Below, in pieces: positions 58,420-64,000 of a stretch of DNA of 64,000 bases (the first letter of the stretch is position 1; every line of letters starts with the position of its first letter). The position numbers were made by a program, and so were the translations under genes. Source of the stretch: Craterilacuibacter sp. RT1T (GTDB taxonomy: Bacteria > Pseudomonadota > Gammaproteobacteria > Burkholderiales > Chromobacteriaceae); the NCBI RefSeq assembly GCF_023502145.1, contig NZ_JAMFLI010000005.1, positions 124,001-188,000 on the forward strand, read 5' to 3'. The notes below the pieces were generated by a model. That model was given only the letters and a program-made list of their open reading frames with translations, did not search any database and was not told the DNA's origin.

Positions 58420-58788
58420 ATGAAACTGCATCAAGCCCAGCTTAGCGGCCACAATCTATTCACCGGCTACGGCGAAGGCTTTGTCGAAATCAATCAGCAG
58501 CGCCACGAGGGCGCACTGATTATTACCGGTGAAACAGTGCAGCCCTGGCAGGTGGGCAGCTTTGCCGAACTCACGCCGGAAAACTTCGCCGCCCTGCTGC
58601 CTTTCAGCCCGGAAGTGGTGCTGTTCGGCAGCGGCAGCAAGCAGCGCTTCCCGCATCCGCGCCTGTATGCCGCGCTGTCGGCGCAGCATATCGGCGTCGA
58701 AGTGATGGACACCCAAGCCGCGTGCCGCACCTATAACATCCTGCTGTCGGAAGGGCGGCGCGTGCTGCTGGCGGTAGTGGGGGAATAA
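58420..58788 (+). CDS. Mth938-like domain protein (DUF498)
   Basis: A 122-residue single-domain protein of the Mth938/NDUFAF3 group: GEGFVEINQQRHEGALIITG, PEVVLFGSGSKQRFP (conserved GTG/GSG loop), GVEVMDTQAACRTYNILLSEGRRV. The family occurs widely in proteobacteria without a firm biochemical role; the eukaryotic relative is a complex I assembly factor. The ATG at 58420 is used; the longer upstream frame is antisense to alaA. A heptamer array begins three bases after its stop codon. Confidence 0.85.
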   Translation: MKLHQAQLSGHNLFTGYGEGFVEINQQRHEGALIITGETVQPWQVGSFAELTPENFAALLPFSPEVVLFGSGSKQRFPHPRLYAALSAQHIGVEVMDTQAACRTYNILLSEGRRVLLAVVGE

Positions 58789-58791
58789 GAC

Positions 58792-58890
58792 GGGGATCGG
58801 GGATCGGGGATCGGGGATCGGGGATCGGGGATCGGGGATCGGGGATCGGGGATCGGGGATCGGGGATCGGGGATCGGGGATCGGGGATTT
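58792..58890 (+). repeat. (GGGGATC)13 heptanucleotide array
   Basis: Thirteen exact GGGGATC units (58792-58882) and a final GGGGATT follow the DUF498 stop codon by three bases. The plus strand has 14 evenly spaced GGGG runs, an ideal G-quadruplex pattern. A short C-rich array of CCCTACT units follows at about 58921-58951 in front of the next gene's 3' end, giving the same G-rich then C-rich layout as at 14677-14805. Confidence 0.95.
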
Positions 58891-58953
58891 CAGTGTTTCG
58901 GCCTGGGCCAAGCACGTCAACTCCCCATTCCCTACTCCCTACTCCCCACTCAA

Positions 58954-59337
58954 TTACACCGGACAGGCTTCTGCCTTGTCCGCCACCGCCGCACGCTCGC
59001 CGCCAAAGCTTTCATAAGCCATCAGCGCCTCGGCTGCCGTCATCAGCGACGGCCCGCCGCCCATATACACCGCCACTTGCAGCATCTCCAGAAACTCGGC
59101 ACGGCTGCAACCCAGCTCGACCAGCGCCTTGGAGTGGAAAGCCAGACAACCCTGACAACGCCCGGCAATACCGATGGCGATGGCGATCAGCTCTTTTTGT
59201 TTATTGCTCAGCGCCCCGTCGGCATGCGCCGCACGGTTCATCTGGCCGAAGCCCTTCATCGTTTCCGGAATTTCGCGACGCAGTTCGGCCAGCTTGCCGC
59301 CCAGCGCGGCGGTCAGATCCTGATAGTTGTGGCTCAT
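58954..59337 (-). CDS. AhpD-like carboxymuconolactone decarboxylase-family protein
   Basis: A 127-residue helical protein. The redox-active CxxC with a following His, GRCQGCLAFHSKALVELG (Cys61, Cys64, His68), places it in the AhpD/carboxymuconolactone decarboxylase group of small thiol oxidoreductases. The start MSHNYQDLTAALGGKLAELR leads to ETMKGFGQMNRAAHADGALS, the standard first half. The ATG at 59337 follows AAGGAGAA. Monocistronic. Partner peroxidase genes are not nearby. Confidence 0.88.
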   Translation of the reverse strand: MSHNYQDLTAALGGKLAELRREIPETMKGFGQMNRAAHADGALSNKQKELIAIAIGIAGRCQGCLAFHSKALVELGCSRAEFLEMLQVAVYMGGGPSLMTAAEALMAYESFGGERAAVADKAEACPV

Positions 59338-59570
59338 GCTTTTCTCCTTACGCTTAATGTTTTCACATTATGTCTTTTCATATATCGAAAGGCAAGAGGC
59401 AGGATGACGGGAGTGGGGAGTGGGGAGTGGGGAGTGCGTAGGGTGGGCGAGCCGCGGATCAGCAGCGCAACCCGCCATCCCGCCACTTTTGTGCGCGCAT
59501 CTGCGGCATACTGGCACCCGCACCGCGAAACAAAAGGCGATGTCTCAATGACACGCTGGCTGTTCATTGC
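59338..59570. other. non-coding region with a short GGGGAGT array
   Basis: Holds the AhpD-like gene's promoter region (AT-rich, 59350-59395) and about four GGGGAGT/GGGAGTG heptamers at 59409-59437. The rest shows no convincing gene. Confidence 0.5.
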
Positions 59571-59885
59571 ATGCGATGCGCGCTATCCGTGCGTCAGCCA
59601 CCCATCCCCGTTAGGCTCGCGCCGGCGAAAAAGCCGCTGGCGAGGTCTTAAGCTGGCCCTTGTTTGAGCGATTCGACGGTAGCGAATCGCGAGTTGGCCA
59701 GCGCCTCGCCAGCGGCTTTTTCGCAGGGGTTTCGCGAGACTTCGGGGGCGCCGGGGATGCAAGGGGCCGGGCGCGTCCGGCCCCTGCCCGCATGCCGCGC
59801 GGAAGCGGCAAGTAAAAAGCACGTCCGCGTAGCGGACACAAAGTCCAAAACCTGTCTGCGCCAACCCGTAGCTGGGACATAGCCC
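59571..59885. repeat. structured dispersed element, copy 2
   Basis: This 315-bp copy is homologous to 40905-41211. A perfect 21-bp stem (59625-59645 with 59704-59724) encloses a second stem (59652-59658 with 59696-59702) and a third (59668-59675 with 59683-59690), followed by GGGGCCGG/CCGGCCCC (about 59763-59784) and GTCCGC/GCGGAC (59823-59836). The copy lies 18 bp upstream of the ynfA start codon and in that gene's direction. Sequence differences from copy 1 keep the pairing. Confidence 0.85.
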
Positions 59886-59903
59886 AACAAAAACCATAAG
59901 CAA

Positions 59904-60236
59904 ATGCCTGAATTTAAAACCGTCATCCTCTTTCTGCTCACGGCCATTGCAGAAATCGTCGGCTGCTACCTGCCCTATCTCTGGCTAAGGGAAGGCAAGA
60001 GTATCTGGCTGCTGGTTCCTGCGGCATGCAGCCTTGCCTTATTCGCCTGGCTGCTTTCGCTGCACCCCTCGGCGGCAGGTCGCGTGTATGCGGCTTACGG
60101 CGGTGTTTATATTTTCGTCGCGATTCTATGGCTGTGGGCGGTAGACGGCATCCGGCCAACGATGTGGGATATTGTCGGGACGCTCGTGGCCTTGCTGGGC
60201 ATGGCCATCATTATGTTTGCCCCCAGAAATACCTAA
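59904..60236 (+). CDS. YnfA-family (UPF0060) small membrane protein
   Basis: A 110-residue protein with four membrane helices: [44 protein letters not shown] (start), [22 protein letters not shown] (start), and the final [16 protein letters not shown]. The first helix with AEI/GCY and the [10 protein letters not shown] stretch are diagnostic of UPF0060. Distantly related to small multidrug transporters; function mostly unproven. It begins 18 bp after the copy-2 dispersed element, so that element would form its 5' leader if transcribed. Confidence 0.9.
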   Translation: MPEFKTVILFLLTAIAEIVGCYLPYLWLREGKSIWLLVPAACSLALFAWLLSLHPSAAGRVYAAYGGVYIFVAILWLWAVDGIRPTMWDIVGTLVALLGMAIIMFAPRNT

Positions 60237-60251
60237 GCCCGCGGGTATCGC

Positions 60252-60343
60252 GTAGGGTGGGTTAGCCGCTGTTAAGCGGCGTAACCCACCGCCACGCCAC
60301 CATCGGATTGGTGGGTTACGGCCTTTGGCCTAACCCACCCTAC
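60252..60343. repeat. 92-bp palindromic repeat, left of the TIR cassette
   Basis: Ends GTAGGGTGGGTTAG and CTAACCCACCCTAC are exact inverted 14-mers; inside are CGCTGTTAAGCGGCG and GGTGGGTTACGGCC modules. The same element in the same orientation is at 61415-61507. Repeats with a GTAGGGTGGGTTA core are widespread in proteobacterial intergenic DNA. Confidence 0.9.
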
Positions 60344-60399
60344 ACGAGAAGTGGCACACCGGACAAGACAGCTATGGCACGGTGGGCGATGAACAGGTC

Positions 60400-60549
60400 A
60401 TGCAAAATAAATGCAAAGACCCTGCTTTGATGTGTACCATTTGTGGCACAAGTAGCAACTCTGCTGAAAAACCATCAGCAGCAATGGTAGCGGGCATGGT
60501 TATACACACCGAACAATCCGGTATGCACCTGAGCAGTGGGTACATTTAA
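60400..60549 (+). CDS. possible remnant ORF (49 aa) upstream of the TIR gene
   Basis: The frame is open from about 60331 and closes with TAA at 60547-60549, just before the GTTAGAT core at 60551. From the first ATG it reads MQNKCKDPALMCTICG and continues to HLSSGYI. It looks like the C-terminus of a longer protein cut by the palindromic repeat, or a small cassette gene. No family recognised and no good ribosome binding site. Confidence 0.25.
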   Translation: MQNKCKDPALMCTICGTSSNSAEKPSAAMVAGMVIHTEQSGMHLSSGYI

Positions 60550-60550
60550 C

Positions 60551-60557
60551 GTTAGAT
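60551..60557 (+). other. integron-type core site (GTTRRRY) at the 5' edge of the TIR cassette
   Basis: GTTAGAT fits GTTRRRY, the cleavage core of integron recombination sites, and is preceded by AAC as in attC right ends. It is 22 bases before the TIR gene start codon, a normal distance for a gene cassette. No matching left half is seen upstream. Confidence 0.5.
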
Positions 60558-60578
60558 TTCATCTATGGGGATACTCGC

Positions 60579-61355
60579 ATGAAAGTGTTTTTGAGTTGGT
60601 CAGGGCAAAGAAGCAAGGAAGTAGCAAACTTGCTGAGTGATTGGCTCTGCTGTGTCATTCAGGCCTCCCGGCCTTGGATTTCTACACGAGACCTTGATCG
60701 CGGGTCACTTTGGTTTGGAGAGATCAATGATCAGTTGAAAGACACAACAGTGGGGATCATCTGCCTAACCCAAGAAAACAAGACGCGCCCCTGGATTCTT
60801 TTCGAAGCTGGCGCTCTCGCAAAGGGGCTCACTACATCACGAGTTTGTACGTTGTTAGTCGATCTTGAGCCAAAGGACATCGAAGATCCATTGGCTCAGT
60901 TCAATCACACATTTCCAACACGCGAAAGTGTACTGGGACTGGTCAAGACACTGAACAGTACGCTAAGTGCCAACGGGCTTGATAGCAGGATTCTTGAGCA
61001 AGTTTTCGACACGTATTGGCCGCAGTTTGAAAAGAGATTCGCTGAAATTCTTTCAAGCACCGATGCTCAACCACCATCGAAGCCACGCCCCAAGGAAGAC
61101 GTACTTGGAGAAATTCTGGAGAACACCAGAATTCTGAACTCAAGAATCCGCAAATTGGAGCACGAAACAGAACGATCTCGCATGCGTGAACTCGATATGC
61201 CAACAAGCATGCTTCATAAGCAAGCCATCGAGATGGCAAAAGCAGGAATGCCTATTGATATGCTGGTAGACAGATTTAGCAGCCGTCTACCAAAAGTTGT
61301 GCTAAAAGACCTCGCAAACATGGCTGAGAGGGAAAATTGGGCGACTGAAACCTAA
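60579..61355 (+). CDS. TIR-domain protein, candidate NADase effector
   Basis: A 258-residue cytoplasmic protein. Residues 1-135 form a TIR domain: KVFLSWSGQRSKEVANLLSDWL, WISTRDLDRGSLWFGEI and PWILFEAGALAKGL, where Glu76 is the likely catalytic residue of TIR NAD-hydrolases. A linker and a probable coiled coil (about 175-205) follow, then a small C-terminal helical domain. Bacterial TIR proteins act in anti-phage defence (Thoeris, CBASS, short Argonaute and others) or as lone effectors; no partner gene is adjacent. The ATG at 60579 follows GGGGA. The gene is clearly lower in GC than its neighbours, its stop codon lies in an attC-like site, and palindromic repeats flank it: it is imported. Confidence 0.88.
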   Translation: MKVFLSWSGQRSKEVANLLSDWLCCVIQASRPWISTRDLDRGSLWFGEINDQLKDTTVGIICLTQENKTRPWILFEAGALAKGLTTSRVCTLLVDLEPKDIEDPLAQFNHTFPTRESVLGLVKTLNSTLSANGLDSRILEQVFDTYWPQFEKRFAEILSSTDAQPPSKPRPKEDVLGEILENTRILNSRIRKLEHETERSRMRELDMPTSMLHKQAIEMAKAGMPIDMLVDRFSSRLPKVVLKDLANMAERENWATET

Positions 61356-61406
61356 CCATTCATTCAATGGTACGCCTAACGACACCCGCTAATTCAAACG
61401 TTAGGT
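61350..61406 (+). other. attC-like integron recombination site
   Basis: ACCTAAC (61350-61356, fits RYYYAAC) and GTTAGGT (61400-61406, fits GTTRRRY) are perfectly complementary and lie 57 nt apart end to end, the size of short attC sites. The left side continues CATTCATTCAA and the right side ends AATTCAAACGTTAGGT, both close to common attC arms. The TIR stop codon TAA lies within the left box, as is typical for cassettes. A second GCCTAAC is at 61374-61380. The central arms pair only weakly, so the site may be degenerate. Confidence 0.7.
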
Positions 61407-61414
61407 ATCAGCGC

Positions 61415-61507
61415 GTAGGGTGGGTTAGGCGCTGTTAAGCGGCGTAACCCACCATTAGGCAGGCTGCTTGGCGGTGGGTTACGGCCTTTGGCCTCCACCC
61501 ACCCTAC
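61415..61507. repeat. 93-bp palindromic repeat, right of the TIR cassette
   Basis: Same element and orientation as 60252-60343, with a differing centre. It begins eight bases after the attC-like site and its last four bases overlap the ubiB stop codon region. Confidence 0.88.
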
Positions 61508-63030
61508 AGCAGATCCTTCAACAGCAACGCCCCCAATAGCAGCGCGATCAGCGCCAGCAGGAAGTTCTGCCGCTTTTGTTCGCGCATCAGCTGCATATAG
61601 CCGGCGATCATCAGTTCGGACGATTTGCCGGACAGGGCTTCGTTCAGTTTGCGCGGCAGGGTCGGCAGCGTGGTGGCCCACTGCGGTGCCTCGTTTTTCA
61701 GCGTGCGGATCAAGCCGCGCCAGCCTATCTGCTCGTTCATCCACTTCATCAGGAAGGGCTTGGCGGTGTCCCACAGATTAAGATCGGGGTCGAGCTGGCG
61801 GCCCAAGCCCTCGATATTGAGCAGGGTCTTTTGCAGCAACACCAGCTGCGGCTGAATCTCGACATTAAAGCGGCGGCTGGTTTCAAACAGGCGCAACAGC
61901 ACCATGCCGAAGGAGATCTGGCTGAGCGGCTTGTCGAAGAACGGTTCGCACACGGTACGCACCGCCGCTTCCAGCTCTTCCGGACGGGTGTCGGCCGGCA
62001 CCCAGCCCGATTCGATATGGGCGGTGGCGACGCGGTGGTAGTCGCGGTTAAAGAAGGCGAGGAAGTTGACCGCCAGATAGTGTTTGTCGGTTTCGGTCAG
62101 GCTGCCGACGATGCCGAAGTCGAGCGCGATATAGCGCCCGTCCGGCGCGACAAAGATATTGCCCGGGTGCATGTCGGCGTGAAAGAAGCCGTGGCGGAAC
62201 ACCTGGGTGAAGAAGATTTCGACGCCAAAGCGCGACAACTGCTTGAGATCGACCCCTTCGGCACGCAGGCGCTCGATCTGGCCTATCGGCGTGCCGTTCA
62301 TCCATTCCAGCGTCAGCACTTCGCGGCAGGTCGCGTCATAGAATACTTCCGGCACCACCAGCATGTCGGAGCCGACGAAATTGCGCCGCAGCTGCGAGGC
62401 ATTGGCGGCCTCGTGCATCATGTCCAGCTCGTCATGCAGATACTGGTCGAATTCGGCCACCACTTCGCGCGGCTTGAGGCGCTTGCCGTCGGCCAGGAAG
62501 CGCTCGACCCAGCCGGCCAGCGTGTTCATCAGCGCCAGATCCTGCTCGATCACCGGCTGAATGCCGGGGCGCAACACCTTGACCGCCACCTGACGCCCGC
62601 GGCTGCCATCGGCCTCGCGCAAATACGCCTTGTGCACCTGCGCCACCGACGCGCTGGCGACCGGCACATCGTCAAAATCCACATAGACTTGATCGAGCGA
62701 CCGGCCAAAGCCCTGCTCGATCACCTGGCGCGCCAGCGCACCGTCAAACGGCGCTACCTTGTCTTGCAGGCGCGCCAGCTCGTCGGCGTAATCGGGCGGC
62801 AACAGATCGCGCCGCGTCGACAAGACCTGACCGAACTTGACGAAGATGGGGCCCAGACTTTCCAGCGCCAGACGCAGGCGCACCGGCAGAGGGTCGGTGG
62901 GCTTGCGCCGCCCCGGCAAGGCGCGCAGCAGGCGGGAGAGCAGCCGCAGCCGGGCATGCCCGGCAAAGAAGTCATCCAGACCAAAGCGGTATAGGGTAGA
63001 AACGATTTTCAGCGAACGCGACAGACTCAT
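61504..63030 (-). CDS. ubiB: ubiquinone biosynthesis protein kinase/ATPase UbiB
   Basis: A 508-residue ABC1/ADCK-type atypical kinase needed for ubiquinone synthesis, anchored at the membrane by two C-terminal helices ([15 protein letters not shown]). [14 protein letters not shown] is the family's KxGQ motif, VAVKVLRPG the nucleotide-binding lysine, [12 protein letters not shown] the catalytic loop and [10 protein letters not shown] the DFG motif. It overlaps ubiJ by one base (start at 63030), as in the usual ubiE-ubiJ-ubiB order. Confidence 0.95.
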   Translation of the reverse strand: MSLSRSLKIVSTLYRFGLDDFFAGHARLRLLSRLLRALPGRRKPTDPLPVRLRLALESLGPIFVKFGQVLSTRRDLLPPDYADELARLQDKVAPFDGALARQVIEQGFGRSLDQVYVDFDDVPVASASVAQVHKAYLREADGSRGRQVAVKVLRPGIQPVIEQDLALMNTLAGWVERFLADGKRLKPREVVAEFDQYLHDELDMMHEAANASQLRRNFVGSDMLVVPEVFYDATCREVLTLEWMNGTPIGQIERLRAEGVDLKQLSRFGVEIFFTQVFRHGFFHADMHPGNIFVAPDGRYIALDFGIVGSLTETDKHYLAVNFLAFFNRDYHRVATAHIESGWVPADTRPEELEAAVRTVCEPFFDKPLSQISFGMVLLRLFETSRRFNVEIQPQLVLLQKTLLNIEGLGRQLDPDLNLWDTAKPFLMKWMNEQIGWRGLIRTLKNEAPQWATTLPTLPRKLNEALSGKSSELMIAGYMQLMREQKRQNFLLALIALLLGALLLKDLL

Positions 63031-63617
63031 CAGGACAACTTTTTATTGGGGGTGGATGCCAGCGCTTCCAGATGCGCCAGGCGTTTTTGCAGACGTTCGC
63101 TATCATCGCGCAGGGTATCGACCGCCGCGACAAACTGCGCGACATCCTGCCGCCGGGCCAGAAGCGGAACTTCGTCGCGCAGGTGTTCGATCCAGCTCTC
63201 CAGCAGGCGGCCGCCAATCTCGCCCTTGACGCCCAAGGCGCTACGCACGGTGCGGCCGACGCGATGGGCCACGCTGTCGCCGACGATGCGCGACAGGTCT
63301 TCCTCGGCATCCCAGTGCAGGCGCGACAATAAGGCGGCCAGCGACGAGGCCAGTACGCCGTCGCCGTCAAACGCCACATTGCCCATGCCGGCCGGCTGGC
63401 CGCTAAGAGCGGTCAGCACCGCACCATGGCTCAGGCGCACCGTGGCCTCGGGGCTGCCCTGACAGGCCGCGAGAAAACCGGCATCGGTAATCACGCCGCT
63501 CACCGTCAGCGGCGGCAGGGTAATGGCCACGCGCCGTCCGGCGTGGGCGGCCAGCTCGGCGCGCACGCCCGGATGCTGACCCAGGAGATGGTTGAACGCC
63601 AGTAAGGAAATCTGCAT
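63030..63617 (-). CDS. ubiJ: ubiquinone biosynthesis accessory factor UbiJ
   Basis: A 195-residue protein with an N-terminal SCP2 lipid-binding domain ([33 protein letters not shown]) and a C-terminal coiled coil ([18 protein letters not shown]). UbiJ helps the late ubiquinone-synthesis complex hold its hydrophobic substrates. It starts directly after the stop codon of the SMR transporter gene without any gap and overlaps ubiB at its end. Confidence 0.92.
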   Translation of the reverse strand: MQISLLAFNHLLGQHPGVRAELAAHAGRRVAITLPPLTVSGVITDAGFLAACQGSPEATVRLSHGAVLTALSGQPAGMGNVAFDGDGVLASSLAALLSRLHWDAEEDLSRIVGDSVAHRVGRTVRSALGVKGEIGGRLLESWIEHLRDEVPLLARRQDVAQFVAAVDTLRDDSERLQKRLAHLEALASTPNKKLS

Positions 63618-63956
63618 TTAGTGCCCCTTGCTTGCCAGACTCAACAGCAAAGTACCCGCAATAATCAGCACGATGCCGCCCACCTTAGCCGGCGACACCG
63701 CCTCGCCATATAACACCACCCCGACCAGCGCCACCGCCGCCATGCCCACGCCGCACCAGATGGCGTAGACGATACCGACCTCAAGCCGCTGCACCACTTG
63801 CGACAACAGCCATAGCGAGCAGCCGTAGCCGGCGAGCACCAGCAAGGTCATCAGCGGGCGGGTAAAGCCTTCGGTCAGCTTGATCGAGCTGGTGGAAACC
63901 ACCTCGACCAGAATGGCCGCCCCCAGCAGCAGCCAGGTCGGGATCAGTGCCAGCAT
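63618..63956 (-). CDS. small multidrug resistance (SMR) family transporter
   Basis: A 112-residue, four-helix inner-membrane protein. Glu18 in AAILVEVVSTSSIKLTEGFTR corresponds to the essential proton- and drug-binding Glu14 of EmrE. VYAIWCGVGMAAVALVGVV and FYGEAVSPAKVGGI-type final loops (here LYGEAVSPAKVGG) fit the family. SMR pumps exchange protons for quaternary cations, guanidinium or polyamines; the subtype is unclear. It is embedded between ubiE and ubiJ: its ATG overlaps the ubiE stop by one base and its TAA abuts the ubiJ ATG. Confidence 0.9.
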   Translation of the reverse strand: MLALIPTWLLLGAAILVEVVSTSSIKLTEGFTRPLMTLLVLAGYGCSLWLLSQVVQRLEVGIVYAIWCGVGMAAVALVGVVLYGEAVSPAKVGGIVLIIAGTLLLSLASKGH

Positions 63957-64000
63957 CAGAATTTGTAACCCTTGTGCAAGGCCACCACACCCGCCGACAG
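63956..64000 (-). CDS. ubiE: ubiquinone/menaquinone methyltransferase UbiE, C-terminal end only
   Basis: The last 14 codons of a minus-strand gene entering from the right edge read LSAGVVALHKGYKF and TGA. This matches the very conserved UbiE C-terminus (GGVVALHRGYKF in E. coli). Its stop overlaps the SMR start (TGATG). Operon position before ubiJ and ubiB agrees. Confidence 0.85.
   Translation of the reverse strand: MSAGVVALHKGYKF

Noticed and set aside
58792-58890. CRISPR array
   Set aside because: The repeat unit is only 7 bp with no spacers, and no cas genes are present. The same applies to the array at 14677-14805.
61374-61406. A shorter 33-nt attC using GCCTAAC at 61374 as the left box
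   Set aside because: Too short for a functional site; the outer ACCTAAC at 61350 pairs perfectly with the right box and overlaps the stop codon as expected.

Overview
The window looks like a high-GC betaproteobacterial chromosome, most likely of the order Neisseriales (Chromobacteriaceae or a close relative). This rests on protein families and gene order, not on an rRNA or a database search. No rRNA, tRNA, CRISPR array, plasmid origin or complete transposase-bearing insertion sequence was seen.

Layout. 1-5.8 kb: end of a surface-polysaccharide cluster (rfbD partial, rfbB, a GT2 glycosyltransferase, a broken WecA/TagO-type transferase, a WbpM-type dehydratase). 6-13 kb: a ComEA-like protein and the glutamate synthase genes gltB/gltD, with a four-helix-bundle (S23-type) gene wedged between them. 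13-25 kb: PLD-type cardiolipin synthase, a large PLP decarboxylase behind a long structured leader, acyl-CoA ligase, a trans-sulfuration enzyme, D-lactate dehydrogenase, an isochorismatase-like hydrolase and a charged periplasmic protein. 25-32 kb: an ABC export operon (fusion protein, FtsX permease, ATPase) whose 3' end was duplicated around a gene for a three-repeat lipoprotein. 32-41 kb: DcuC, acetyltransferase, RhlE helicase, CobD/CbiB-like protein, flagellar flgA/flgM/flgN and an autotransporter esterase.

41-50 kb is a coherent arginine-uptake and arginine-succinyltransferase unit, aotJ-Q-M-O-P-argR-aruF-aruG-astB, all on the minus strand, with two candidate ArgR sites. 50-53.6 kb is a copper unit, copZ-copA-cueR, with two identical 21-bp CueR-type operators. 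53.7-58.3 kb is alaA-hom-(GNAT)-thrC. 58-64 kb holds small genes, YnfA, a TIR-domain gene, and ubiB-ubiJ-(SMR transporter)-ubiE.

The most unusual material lies between these housekeeping blocks. (1) The TIR-domain gene at 60.6 kb is laid out as an integron gene cassette: a GTTRRRY core 22 bases before its start codon and a 57-nt attC-like site overlapping its stop codon, all between two direct copies of a 92-bp palindromic repeat. (2) A roughly 310-bp element occurs twice (40905-41211 and 59571-59885) with paired compensatory base changes in a long stem, plus a 35-bp fragment that forms the end of cueR. (3) Heptanucleotide arrays such as (GGGGATC)13 recur between genes. (4) A 279-bp piece of the ABC ATPase gene flanks the inserted lipoprotein gene as a direct repeat. 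(5) The decarboxylase leader is about 350 nt and rich in hairpins.
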